Positions 24,212-32,717 of a stretch of DNA of 64,000 nucleotides are shown here, one piece after another. The number at the start of each line of letters is the position of its first letter. Position 1 is the stretch's first letter. Source of the stretch: Winogradskyella eckloniae (GTDB lineage Bacteria > Bacteroidota > Bacteroidia > Flavobacteriales > Flavobacteriaceae). The notes under the pieces are model-generated. The model saw only the letters and a program-made list of their open reading frames with translations, ran no database searches and was not told where the DNA came from. The translations under genes were made by a program, and so were the position numbers. The DNA is taken from assembly GCF_013249045.1 (NCBI RefSeq), contig NZ_JABRWP010000002.1, positions 124,001-188,000 of the forward strand, in the 5' to 3' direction.

Positions 24212-25528
24212 ATGAGTACAAAAACTGTTGCTTACGTACCAAATAAGGTAAAAGACATGTCGCTTGCGGCTTGGGGAAGAAAAGAAATTAATTTGGCTGA
24301 AGCAGAAATGCCAGGTTTAATGAGTTTACGTGAAGAATATAAAAACGAGCAACCATTAAAAGGTGCACGTATTGCAGGATGTTTACACATGACGATACAA
24401 ACGGCTGTTTTAATTGAAACATTACAAGCTTTAGGAGCAGAAGTGACTTGGAGTTCTTGTAATATCTTTTCTACACAAGATCAGGCTGCTGCTGCCATTG
24501 CAGATGCTGGTACTGCTGTGTATGCTTGGAAAGATATGACAGAAGAAGAGTTTGACTGGTGTATTGAGCAAACCCTTTTCTTTGGTGAAGACAGAAAACC
24601 ATTAAACATGATTTTAGATGATGGTGGCGATTTAACAAACATGGTTTTAGATAAATATCCAGAATTAGCGGCTGGAATCAACGGTTTATCTGAAGAAACT
24701 ACAACTGGTGTTCACAGACTTTACGAGCGTGTAAAGAACGGAACATTACCTATGCCAGCGATTAATGTAAACGATTCGGTTACGAAATCGAAATTCGATA
24801 ATAAATATGGTTGTAAAGAATCTGCAGTAGATGCCATTCGTAGAGCAACAGATATTATGTTAGCTGGAAAACGTGTAACGGTTTGTGGTTATGGTGATGT
24901 TGGTAAAGGAACAGCAGCTTCTTTTAAAGGTGCTGGTTCTATTGTAACAGTTACTGAAATTGACCCAATTTGTGCATTACAAGCAGCAATGGATGGTTTT
25001 GAAGTGAAGAAATTAGAAACTGTAGTTGGAAATAGCGATATTGTTATTACAACAACAGGAAACAAAGATATCGTTAGATCTGAACATTTTGAAGCGATGA
25101 AGGATAAGACTATTGTTTGTAACATTGGGCACTTTGATAACGAAATACAAATGGCTTGGTTAAATGAAAACTTTGGAGATACTAAAGATACTATTAAGCC
25201 ACAAGTAGATAAGTATACAGTTAACGGAAAGGAAATTATTATTCTTGCTGAAGGTCGTTTAGTTAACTTAGGTTGTGCAACTGGTCATCCAAGTTTTGTA
25301 ATGTCTAACTCATTTACTAACCAAACGTTAGCACAGATTGAACTTTGGAATAACAAAGAAGCCTACGGAAACGATGTGTATATGTTACCAAAACATTTAG
25401 ATGAAAAAGTAGCGAAATTACATTTAGAAAAAATTGGTGTTGAATTAACAGAACTTAAAGACTACCAAGCAGAATATATTGGTGTAACCGTTGAAGGGCC
25501 TTATAAGCCTGAGCACTATCGTTATTAA
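24212..25528 (+). CDS. ahcY: Adenosylhomocysteinase
   Basis: Hydrolyses S-adenosylhomocysteine to adenosine and homocysteine, closing the methyl cycle in the cytoplasm. The 438-residue product shows [20 protein letters not shown] (about 52-71), [17 protein letters not shown] (substrate site), the NAD-binding [19 protein letters not shown] (about 225-243), and the C-terminal dimer tail ending KPEHYRY, which is the usual end with the NAD-contacting Lys and Tyr. Length matches the bacterial enzyme. It is monocistronic, with a terminator downstream. Confidence 0.97.
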   Translation: MSTKTVAYVPNKVKDMSLAAWGRKEINLAEAEMPGLMSLREEYKNEQPLKGARIAGCLHMTIQTAVLIETLQALGAEVTWSSCNIFSTQDQAAAAIADAGTAVYAWKDMTEEEFDWCIEQTLFFGEDRKPLNMILDDGGDLTNMVLDKYPELAAGINGLSEETTTGVHRLYERVKNGTLPMPAINVNDSVTKSKFDNKYGCKESAVDAIRRATDIMLAGKRVTVCGYGDVGKGTAASFKGAGSIVTVTEIDPICALQAAMDGFEVKKLETVVGNSDIVITTTGNKDIVRSEHFEAMKDKTIVCNIGHFDNEIQMAWLNENFGDTKDTIKPQVDKYTVNGKEIIILAEGRLVNLGCATGHPSFVMSNSFTNQTLAQIELWNNKEAYGNDVYMLPKHLDEKVAKLHLEKIGVELTELKDYQAEYIGVTVEGPYKPEHYRY

Positions 25529-25532
25529 TGTC

Positions 25533-25552
25533 ATTCCTGCGAAGGCAGGAAT
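25533..25552. repeat. Dispersed palindrome, copy A
   Basis: Perfect inverted repeat ATTCCTGC-GAAG-GCAGGAAT, 4 bases after the ahcY stop codon. Related palindromes in the same window lie at 38457-38476, 42085-42105 and 43994-44011. They look like a scattered REP-like family with the core TTCCTGC/GCAGGAA. Confidence 0.75.
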
Positions 25553-25580
25553 CTTATTAAAGAAAATGTAATATTAAATT

Positions 25581-25608
25581 AAACCCTTGCAGAAATGTGA
25601 GGGTTTTT
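25581..25608 (+). terminator. Terminator after ahcY
   Basis: Stem AAACCCT/AGGGTTT (25581-25587 with 25600-25606), extendable inward by CA/TG and followed by a T-run. It lies just after repeat copy A and should end the ahcY transcript. Confidence 0.75.
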
Positions 25609-25644
25609 TGTTGGTAATCTTGAAACCTAAAAAGGAACAAGAAC

Positions 25645-25659
25645 GTCACTTCGAGTGAC
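25645..25659. repeat. Short palindrome GTCACTTCGAGTGAC
   Basis: A 6-bp perfect stem with TCG in the loop in the gap between ahcY and the convergent gene. Similar GTCA-TTCGAG-TGAC palindromes are scattered in other flavobacterial genomes, so this may be a solitary copy of a second repeat family. There is no T-run. Confidence 0.45.
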
Positions 25660-25696
25660 CTAAGTACATTAAAAAGAATGATTTTATTTTGGAAAT

Positions 25697-27001
25697 TTAA
25701 TAATAACTTATTTTTCTTGTAATTTTTTCCTTGATTACTCCATTTTGTAAAGTTATTTTTTCAATATAATTACCGTTGTTGTCATACTTATAATTTATTT
25801 GTCTTAACGAATTGTTTCTTAAATCTCTGTATTCGATTAAATGTTTCTTCATGTTATAAAGTTGTGTTCTGTCAATTTTATTATCGCGATAAGAGTTTAA
25901 TATATAACTTCCATCTGAATTATAAATATATTTAGAAATAAGTCTTTTTTCGAACTTTTCATCTCCTACTTTTCCTTTTAAATACCATGATTTGTGTAGT
26001 AAAGTATCTTTGTTAATTATTTTATACTCGTATAATCTACCAGAAATGTACCCATTTTTATTTTTGCTAATAGTTTTTAGCTCTTTACTTCCCCAATACT
26101 CATAAAAATTTTCATTTTCAGATAATGGGTAATTAGAATTATGCTTTATTTTTTTCGAAGAAAGTAATCTGCCTTCTATATTATGTTGAAAATTTTCTTC
26201 AATTTCTAACTCAAAACCTGAAAAGTCTTTATCAGCATCCTTTCTAATTATGGGGATTTTTACTTTATAATTATTTAAAATTGTATCTGGCAAATGTACA
26301 GTTATTATAGTGTCTCGGTAACGAACAGATGTGTCAATATATGTTTCAGTCCTAATTAAAACATCATTGTTATAATCATATTTTGTTATAAAGTCATTTA
26401 GAGAGTAGCCATCGCCTTTGCACATTACGAATCCATAGATACTTGTCTCAATATGATTATTTAAATCTTCCTTATTTAGAAGTTTTCCATCTTTATATGT
26501 ATTCCTTTGAGAAATATAAAAATCTTTCTGTTTATTTGTTTTTTGATATTTAGTGAGTAATTTATTTTCAGAATTATAAGTGTATTTTTCTTGATAGCTA
26601 TTTACGTCATTAGTGGATATTACACTGTCTTTGGTTCGTTTCCATTGTTTTGCATATTGAGATTTCAATAGTAGATTATCTTTAGCATCAAAAATGTTTT
26701 CCTCTTTCAGAAACAGTGAGCTATCCTTTTGAACCCTATATTCTTTCAATAAATAACCATTTTTATTAAATATTCTTTTAACCTTGGATGAAACAACCTC
26801 GAACGAAGAGTCTATCTTTATTGTTAATTCATTAATAACTTCAGTTTCTTTAACTTTACCAACCAAAGCAAAATAAGTTTTGTACCCATAACCTTTTGAA
26901 TAATCTTCATTTGGTTTATTTCCATTGTTATCAAGAATTTGAGAGTAGCTAAGGCAAAAACGAAGCAAGAAAAAAAAGAATAATATTTTTTTCATAATCA
27001 T
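25697..27001 (-). CDS. Secreted protein with repeated YD/RHS-like strands
   Basis: A 434-residue protein with a signal peptide (1-20, ending LSYSQ). The body is made of irregular repeats of the form 'Y-x-Y-N-x-x-N-x-L-x-x-K', such as EKYTYNSENKLLTKYQK and SKYIYNSDGSYILNSY, and ends with KYDNNGNYIEKITLQNGVIK. This is the pattern of YD/RHS-type beta repeats in secreted Bacteroidota proteins. It has no toxin tip and no sorting domain that I can see. Function unknown; export to the periplasm or cell surface is likely. A run of lysine-, isoleucine- and asparagine-rich codons makes it more AT-rich than its neighbours. Confidence 0.75.
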   Translation of the reverse strand: MIMKKILFFFFLLRFCLSYSQILDNNGNKPNEDYSKGYGYKTYFALVGKVKETEVINELTIKIDSSFEVVSSKVKRIFNKNGYLLKEYRVQKDSSLFLKEENIFDAKDNLLLKSQYAKQWKRTKDSVISTNDVNSYQEKYTYNSENKLLTKYQKTNKQKDFYISQRNTYKDGKLLNKEDLNNHIETSIYGFVMCKGDGYSLNDFITKYDYNNDVLIRTETYIDTSVRYRDTIITVHLPDTILNNYKVKIPIIRKDADKDFSGFELEIEENFQHNIEGRLLSSKKIKHNSNYPLSENENFYEYWGSKELKTISKNKNGYISGRLYEYKIINKDTLLHKSWYLKGKVGDEKFEKRLISKYIYNSDGSYILNSYRDNKIDRTQLYNMKKHLIEYRDLRNNSLRQINYKYDNNGNYIEKITLQNGVIKEKITRKISYY

Positions 27002-27100
27002 AAAACGTCAAGAACTATATTTATCGTATGCTTTCCAAAAAAATCGCTTTTTATTTCTAAAATCCAAAAACTGCTACCTTAAGACTAAAATACTACGACT

Positions 27101-29236
27101 TTATTTCTTTCGCTTCTTACTTTTCTTCTTTTTCTTAGAACTAGAATCATCCTTTTTAGGATGCACTAAAGTCATTTCATCAATTAAATGGGTTGCACCA
27201 GCGTATTTATCAACAATAAAAAGCACGTAGCGTAAATCTACCATAATGTTTCGGCAGATTTCTGGGTCGTAATTCATGTCGCTCATTGTGCCTTCCCAAA
27301 CACGGTCGAAGTTTAAGCCGACTAAATTTCCTTCGGCATCAATTGCAGGACTTCCAGAGTTTCCACCTGTGGTGTGGTTGGTTCCTAAAAAGCAAACTGG
27401 GACTTTTCCATTCTTATCTGCATACTGTCCATAATCTTTAGCGTTGTATAAATCTCTTAATTTTTGTGGCACATCAAACTCATAATCGCCAGGAATGTAT
27501 TTTTCAATAACACCATCTAAATAACTCACAGGATTGTAATAAACCGCATCTCTTGGCGAATAGCCTCTCACTTGTCCGTAAGTGACACGAAGTGTACTAT
27601 TAGCATCTGGGAAATAACGTGTATTTGGTAAGGCTTCCATTAATGCTGTCATATATTTAGTTTGTAATGCTGTAATTGGTTCGTTTTTTTGTTGGTATTC
27701 CGGATTTAGGCTGTTAAAAAACTCGTCAATAATTGGTTTTGCATACGCAAAGGCAGCATCATTATTTAGGTTTTTTATAACGGTTGCTGCATCGCCTTCA
27801 AGCAAACTTAAAGCAGAATCTAAATTAGTAAAGGCTGTTTTGTCGTAGATAGAAGCATCAACGTCTTTGCCATATAAAGGCATCACATTGAGGTAAACCC
27901 CTTTATCTAATTCAGCGTTGTAATTTTTATGAATACCTTGTAATTGACCCGTTAAAACTTCCTTACCTCTTTCTAAATTAGCAGGATTAGCAACAAGAGC
28001 TTGTTCCACTTGGTAAGCTCTAAAGGTCATTTGCATTAATTCATTAGTTATTAAAAAGACTTCAATAAAGTTTCTACGTTTAATATTTATTGGCGCGAAG
28101 TCTTTGTATAGTCTATCAAATTCCGGAAGAATGTTTCCATATTTATCTTCAAGTCCTTTTTCTTTTAAGGCTTTAGTAAATGTAGCTTCAAACGCTTTTC
28201 GTTTTTCAACCGCATTACTTTTTTCAATTCCTAAATTTTCGCCAATCCATTTTTTCCAAGCATTCGCAATTCGTGCTTGTTTAGAAGCATATTTAATTCT
28301 TACAGCATCACTTTCTTTCATTTTTTGGTCAATGACTTTTAAAGCCGCTTCTCGTATAGCAATATTTGTAGGATTAAATTCTTTTGTAATATGCTCAATG
28401 GCAACAGCAGGTAGATACTCGCTTGTTGTGCCTGGAAAACCAAAAACCATTGTAAAATCGCCTTCTTCAACACCATCTAAAGATACTGGTAAGTAATGTT
28501 TTGGTTTGTATGGCTTGTTGTCTTTGCTGTATTTTGCAGGTCTATTATTTGCATCAGCATATATACGAAACATAGAAAAATCGCCAGTGTGTCTCGGGAA
28601 AACCCAGTTGTCTGTATCGCTTCCAAATTTACCAATACTGCTTGGTGGTGCACCAACTAAACGAATATCTTCAAATCGTTCTGTTACAAAAAGGAAGTAT
28701 TGATTGCCTTCATAAAACGCCTTTGTTTTTACATCTTGCCAAGCTTCTTTCGGCCACGTTTTTAAAACTGCATTTGTATTTTTTGAGATTATTGATTGTT
28801 TCTCAGTTTCAGTCATGCTATCTGTGATACCTTTTAAAGCCACTTCTGTAACATCGTGAATACTGACAATAAACTCAATAAATAAGCCTTCGTTTGGTAA
28901 TTCGTCCTCAAGAGACATTGCCCAAAACCCATCTTTTAAATAATCGTTTTCTAAAGATGAATGTGATTGAATTTGTCCAAAACCACAGTGATGATTGGTT
29001 AACACCAAACCTTGGTCTGAAATGACCTCACTTGTACAGCCACCATTAAAATGGCCAATGGCATCCTTTAAGCTAGAGTTGTTAACATCGTAAATATCTT
29101 GAGCTGTTAATTTACTGCCCAAACTTTGCATTTCAGTTTCGTTCATACCTTCTAAAAGTGAAGGAATCCACATGCCACCTTGTTGGGCAGACACTTGAAA
29201 AACAAAGCATAATAATAGAATTTTTATAAAGCGCAT
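27101..29236 (-). CDS. S46 family dipeptidyl-peptidase, DPP11-like
   Basis: A 711-residue serine peptidase with a signal peptide (1-18) that releases dipeptides in the periplasm, feeding amino-acid catabolism. The trypsin-like triad is visible: LVLTNHHCGFG (H82/H83 region), PRHTGDFSMF (D219) and TTGGNSGSPAID (S627). Specificity in S46 depends on a residue 18 positions after the Ser: Gly in DPP7, Arg in DPP11. Here the segment is GLNFDRVWEG, with Arg 645 exactly at that spacing. I therefore infer a preference for Asp or Glu at P1. The C-terminus ends in a lysine-rich tail (KKKKKSKKRKK), which is odd but in frame. Confidence 0.93.
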   Translation of the reverse strand: MRFIKILLLCFVFQVSAQQGGMWIPSLLEGMNETEMQSLGSKLTAQDIYDVNNSSLKDAIGHFNGGCTSEVISDQGLVLTNHHCGFGQIQSHSSLENDYLKDGFWAMSLEDELPNEGLFIEFIVSIHDVTEVALKGITDSMTETEKQSIISKNTNAVLKTWPKEAWQDVKTKAFYEGNQYFLFVTERFEDIRLVGAPPSSIGKFGSDTDNWVFPRHTGDFSMFRIYADANNRPAKYSKDNKPYKPKHYLPVSLDGVEEGDFTMVFGFPGTTSEYLPAVAIEHITKEFNPTNIAIREAALKVIDQKMKESDAVRIKYASKQARIANAWKKWIGENLGIEKSNAVEKRKAFEATFTKALKEKGLEDKYGNILPEFDRLYKDFAPINIKRRNFIEVFLITNELMQMTFRAYQVEQALVANPANLERGKEVLTGQLQGIHKNYNAELDKGVYLNVMPLYGKDVDASIYDKTAFTNLDSALSLLEGDAATVIKNLNNDAAFAYAKPIIDEFFNSLNPEYQQKNEPITALQTKYMTALMEALPNTRYFPDANSTLRVTYGQVRGYSPRDAVYYNPVSYLDGVIEKYIPGDYEFDVPQKLRDLYNAKDYGQYADKNGKVPVCFLGTNHTTGGNSGSPAIDAEGNLVGLNFDRVWEGTMSDMNYDPEICRNIMVDLRYVLFIVDKYAGATHLIDEMTLVHPKKDDSSSKKKKKSKKRKK

Positions 29237-29287
29237 AGTCTAAATTTTATGAGTTTTTGTAAAGATAGAGAATAAGGGAAATGTTAC

Positions 29288-30070
29288 CTAATGGCTTGGT
29301 ACAATAAGTGCTGAATTTTGAATCCAGTTAGTAACTAATTTTTTGTTGGTGGTAATTTCTGCGAAAACATAAATATTAGACCTAAAACAGGCTGAAGTTT
29401 CGGCTAATTCTATAACCACTTTATCATCGCAGTAACTAGAATGTAAGAAGTAAAGTGTTTTATTTTTAATAAGTATATAACCAACATGATTATCTAGACC
29501 AACAAAATAAATACCATCAGAATAAACTGAGTTAACTTTTGTCTCTAATGTAGCAAATGTTAGGTTAGAATAAATTTTTAAGTCAGATTTAGGTTGAAGC
29601 ATTCGTGCTTCAATTAAACCAGCTTGTTGTGCCATTTTATAACGATTGAGATTAAAATCTAAATGTTTTAAAGTGGTTGAAACAAAATAACCACAGGCAA
29701 TTAATCCGTCATTTGGTGTGTTGGTGTATCCATTAAAATCCCATTCTGTTCCATACCAATGCGGAACAATTTCATTGATTAAATTTTCATATAAATAGGT
29801 TGATGCACTATCAATGGCTTTAGTTGGATTTGTTTGATATAAAGATTTAAAATAAAACCTATCTGTTTTTATTTTATGCAATAGTGATGTGTAATTTCCT
29901 TTAGGTTTAAAATTGATATTCAGCTTTATTGAATCTAAACCAGTTTGCGTTTCAATTTCAGCAGGAATATCTATGTCTTGGTCTATTTTTTGAGAAGAAA
30001 CTATAGGTTTTTCAATTGGTTCATTACACGAGAAAAGAAAAATAACTATAAGTAGAATGGTAGATTTGAT
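29288..30070 (-). CDS. Putative lipoprotein, start codon unclear
   Basis: The frame encodes IKSTILLIVIFLFSCNEP, a good lipoprotein signal (lipobox LFSC), then about 240 residues that include GTEWDFNGYTNTPNDGLIAC, GYFVSTTLKHLDFNL and GLDNHVGYILI. The Cys and the late His of GLDNHVGY could suggest a papain-like NlpC/CHAP fold, but this is only a guess. The lipoprotein signal has no ATG, GTG or TTG before it in frame; an ATC at 30070 stands where the start is expected. The first usual start is a TTG at 29881, which would remove the signal. Either translation begins at a rare codon, or a base is altered here. Confidence 0.6.
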   Translation of the reverse strand: MKSTILLIVIFLFSCNEPIEKPIVSSQKIDQDIDIPAEIETQTGLDSIKLNINFKPKGNYTSLLHKIKTDRFYFKSLYQTNPTKAIDSASTYLYENLINEIVPHWYGTEWDFNGYTNTPNDGLIACGYFVSTTLKHLDFNLNRYKMAQQAGLIEARMLQPKSDLKIYSNLTFATLETKVNSVYSDGIYFVGLDNHVGYILIKNKTLYFLHSSYCDDKVVIELAETSACFRSNIYVFAEITTNKKLVTNWIQNSALIVPSH

Positions 30071-30132
30071 GACAAGGTGGATTGATTGATACTTATATAA
30101 CTCATTTTTTTAGATATTATTATCTTTAGCCA

Positions 30133-31275
30133 ATGCAACATCAATCAAAATTACCAAACGTTGGCACCACCATTTTTACTGTAATGAGTGCTTTGGCAAA
30201 CGAGTATAATGCTATTAACTTATCGCAAGGGTTTCCTAATTATCCGAGTTCTCAAAAATTGAATGATTTGGTAACCAACGCTATGAATAATGGTTACAAT
30301 CAATATGCACCAATGGCAGGTAATTTAGATTTGCGTTTGGCGATTGCTCATAAATATGAATTGTTATACAAGAGCACCTATCATCCAGAAAAAGAAATCA
30401 CAGTAACAGCAGGTGCAACGCAAGCTATTTATACCATAATTTCTGCATTTGTAAGACCAAATGACGAAGTCATTATTTTTAAACCAGCTTACGATTGTTA
30501 CCAACCAGCTATAGAATTAAATGGAGGAAAAACCATTCCTGTTCAATTATCTGCGCCAAATTATAGCGTTAATTGGGATGAGGTGGCTTCAAAAGTGTCC
30601 TCTAATACAAAAATGATCATTATAAACTCGCCTCATAATCCTAGTGGCACCATTTGGTCTCAAGACGATATGCTTCAATTTCAAAAAATAACCGAAAACA
30701 CCAATATTATTGTATTAAGCGATGAGGTTTATGAACATATTGTTTTTGATAATGGGCAACACCAAAGCGCATGTTTATTTGCAGATTTAAAGCAACGTAG
30801 TTTTATAACCGCTTCTTTCGGAAAGACATTTCACAACACAGGATGGAAAATTGGGTATTGCTGTGCACCAGATTATTTAATGTCTGAGTTTAGAAAAGTG
30901 CATCAGTTTAATGTGTTTTCCGTGAACCATCCTGCGCAAAAAGGCATTGCAGATTATATGCAAGATGCATCTACGTATTTAGGTTTGAATACCTTTTTTC
31001 AGCGAAAACGCGATTTGTTTTTAAGCTTAATCTCAGAATCTCGTTTTAAGTTTCAACCTTCAAAAGGGACGTATTTTCAAGTTTTAGATTATTCTGAAAT
31101 CACAGATGAATATGATGTAGATTTTGCCAAACGCCTCACTAAAGAATTCAAAATTGCAGCTATTCCGCTTTCCGTTTTTAATGAACAAGATAAAGACGAT
31201 AAGGTTTTACGTTTTTGTTTTGCTAAAACAGATGACACCCTAAAACAAGCCGCAAACGTATTAAAGCACATATAA
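30133..31275 (+). CDS. Methionine aminotransferase (YbdL type)
   Basis: A 380-residue fold-type I PLP aminotransferase, closest in motifs to YbdL/glutamine transaminase K, which converts methionine (or aromatic amino acids or glutamine) to 2-oxo acids. Seen: NLSQGFPNYPSSQKLNDL, GYNQYAPMAGNLDLRLAIA, VTAGATQAIYTII, INSPHNPSGTIW (Asn contacting PLP), LSDEVYEHIVFD, and the Lys 231 that binds PLP in TASFGKTFHNTGWKIGY. A TATCTTTA -7-like box at 30121-30128 ends only 4 bases before the ATG, so the mRNA may be nearly leaderless. The omega-amidase that processes ketoglutaramate lies two genes downstream. Confidence 0.92.
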   Translation: MQHQSKLPNVGTTIFTVMSALANEYNAINLSQGFPNYPSSQKLNDLVTNAMNNGYNQYAPMAGNLDLRLAIAHKYELLYKSTYHPEKEITVTAGATQAIYTIISAFVRPNDEVIIFKPAYDCYQPAIELNGGKTIPVQLSAPNYSVNWDEVASKVSSNTKMIIINSPHNPSGTIWSQDDMLQFQKITENTNIIVLSDEVYEHIVFDNGQHQSACLFADLKQRSFITASFGKTFHNTGWKIGYCCAPDYLMSEFRKVHQFNVFSVNHPAQKGIADYMQDASTYLGLNTFFQRKRDLFLSLISESRFKFQPSKGTYFQVLDYSEITDEYDVDFAKRLTKEFKIAAIPLSVFNEQDKDDKVLRFCFAKTDDTLKQAANVLKHI

Positions 31276-31335
31276 ATCGTATTTACGTTAACATAGTTTT
31301 GCATCATCATTTATATTGATATCAAATTAATAAAA

Positions 31336-31866
31336 ATGGAAACTATGTATATTTTAAAAAAATCAATATTTATAACAACAATTTTATGTTTAGTCGCTTG
31401 TAGTAGTAGCCAACGCGTTATTACGGACAATGGAAACGTCTATGAAGTAAAAGGAAAAACGATTAAAAACAATGGTGTAAAGGTTACCGATGATTTAACC
31501 AATTCAGAAAAGGAAGCCATTAATAGACAATTAGAGCAAAAAGAAGCTGCCAAAAAAGCATATAATAAAGAGCATGAAACTATAGAAGCTGCTATTGAAA
31601 AACAAGAAAACATTCAAAAGGAAGCAAAAAATAAACAGAATGAACTAGAAGAAAAATTAAAAGCCTTAGAAGATAATCTTGAAGAAAAGCAAGACAGCAG
31701 AGATCATTATGCTACAGCAAAGGAACGTTATAACGCCAAAAAAGCAAAATTCAAAAAACTAAAAAAAGAAGGTAAATTGTCGCCTAATGATATTGAAGAT
31801 TGGAAAGAAAAATTAAAAGATTTAAAAGAAGAGGTAAATGACGCAAAAAACAACATAAATTATTAA
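31336..31866 (+). CDS. Coiled-coil lipoprotein, paralog of the next gene
   Basis: A 176-residue protein with a lipoprotein signal (ITTILCLVACSSS, Cys 22). An N-terminal motif NVYEVKGKTIKNNGVKVTDD follows, then a long charged coiled coil (about 55-135). The C-terminal motif KFKKLKKEGKLSPNDIEDW with EKLKDLKEEVNDAK closes it. The same two end motifs recur in the next gene, so the pair are paralogs. It should be lipid-anchored in the inner face of the outer membrane or in the inner membrane. The conserved GKLSP box is a distinctive signature. Function unknown. Confidence 0.82.
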   Translation: METMYILKKSIFITTILCLVACSSSQRVITDNGNVYEVKGKTIKNNGVKVTDDLTNSEKEAINRQLEQKEAAKKAYNKEHETIEAAIEKQENIQKEAKNKQNELEEKLKALEDNLEEKQDSRDHYATAKERYNAKKAKFKKLKKEGKLSPNDIEDWKEKLKDLKEEVNDAKNNINY

Positions 31867-31885
31867 AATAAGCTGTTACCTTTTG

Positions 31886-31893
31886 TAATTTTG
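31886..31893 (+). promoter_or_regulatory. Candidate -7 box for the second coiled-coil gene
   Basis: TAATTTTG fits TAnnTTTG exactly, 20 bases after the preceding stop. Transcription would start about 31900. This rules out the GTG at 31895 as a start and supports ATG 31907 or 31931. Confidence 0.45.
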
Positions 31894-31930
31894 TGTGTCA
31901 TATATTATGAACAATAAAAATACAATTACA

Positions 31931-32599
31931 ATGAAATATTATATCATCTTATTATTCTTAGGTTTATCACTGACATCATTTGCTCAAGAGGTACCTAAAG
32001 AAGGAAAAATTTATGAAGTTAAAAATGAAAAAATCTTTTTAGAAGGGATTGAGGTTACAGAAACTTTAAGTTTAGAGGAAAGAACGTTAATTTTTAAAGA
32101 GGCTGCTTTAATTAGAGAGAAAATACAAGCTGCTGATGACGCTAAAAAAGCCGAAGCGAAAGCAAGAATGGAAGCAGAAGTAGCAAAGAAAGAATTAGAA
32201 GCAGCAAAGCAAACTGAAGAGAAAGCGAAGATTGAAGCTGAGAAAGTAAAAAAAGAAGAAGAGAGAGTCCAAAAAGAAGCAGAAATGCTTAAGAAAGAGG
32301 AAGAAAAAGCGCTTAAAGAAAAAGAGGAATTAGCTAAAAAGTTAGAAAAAGAAACTGAAAAGGCAGAAAAAGCTCAGAAAAAAGCAGAAAAAGAACAGAA
32401 AAAGGCAGAAAAGGCTATAAAGAAGAAAGAAAAGCTTCAGAGTAATTTTGAGAAGGCAGAAAAAAACCTTGAAAAAGGTCAGAAAAAATACGAGAAGTTA
32501 AAAAGGAATGGAAAATTATCACCAGTAGATGATTTAAAATGGCAAGATAAATTAGAAAAGCTAAACGATAAAGTAGCGAAAGCTAAAGGAAAGCTGTAA
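31931..32599 (+). CDS. Periplasmic coiled-coil protein, paralog of the preceding gene
   Basis: A 222-residue protein from the ATG at 31931, giving the signal peptide MKYYIILLFLGLSLTSFAQE; an ATG at 31907 is also in frame. Its N-terminal motif KIYEVKNEKIFLEGIEVTET and C-terminal motif KYEKLKRNGKLSPVDDLKW with DKLEKLNDKVAKAK match those of the gene before it. The middle is longer and is an almost unbroken Ala/Glu/Lys coiled coil (about 65-190). The difference in anchoring (a soluble signal here, a lipoprotein there) suggests partners at different places in the periplasm. The coiled-coil gain or loss between the two is clear. Confidence 0.82.
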   Translation: MKYYIILLFLGLSLTSFAQEVPKEGKIYEVKNEKIFLEGIEVTETLSLEERTLIFKEAALIREKIQAADDAKKAEAKARMEAEVAKKELEAAKQTEEKAKIEAEKVKKEEERVQKEAEMLKKEEEKALKEKEELAKKLEKETEKAEKAQKKAEKEQKKAEKAIKKKEKLQSNFEKAEKNLEKGQKKYEKLKRNGKLSPVDDLKWQDKLEKLNDKVAKAKGKL

Positions 32600-32627
32600 T
32601 CTAAAAGAAGCGTTTTATAACTTATTA

Positions 32628-32680
32628 AGCAAGCTAAATTGTAAGCACCAATAGCGTTTACAGTTTAGCTTGTTTTTTTT
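32628..32680 (+). terminator. Terminator after the coiled-coil gene pair
   Basis: Stem CAAGCTAAA/TTTAGCTTG (32630-32638 with 32664-32672), with TGTAA/TTACA continuing inward, then eight T. It ends the transcript before the omega-amidase gene. Confidence 0.8.
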
Positions 32681-32717
32681 ATGCCATATTTAGATTTCAA
32701 ATTTGTAATTTTAAACT

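Noticed and set aside
27101..27160. Lysine-rich end of the S46 peptidase as a frameshift artefact
   Set aside because: The A-rich tail could look like a slip, but it stays in frame to a normal stop and no alternative frame continues a domain.
28104..28496. 130-residue plus-strand ORF inside the S46 peptidase gene
   Set aside because: Antisense shadow of a strongly supported enzyme gene; composition looks like reverse-frame translation.
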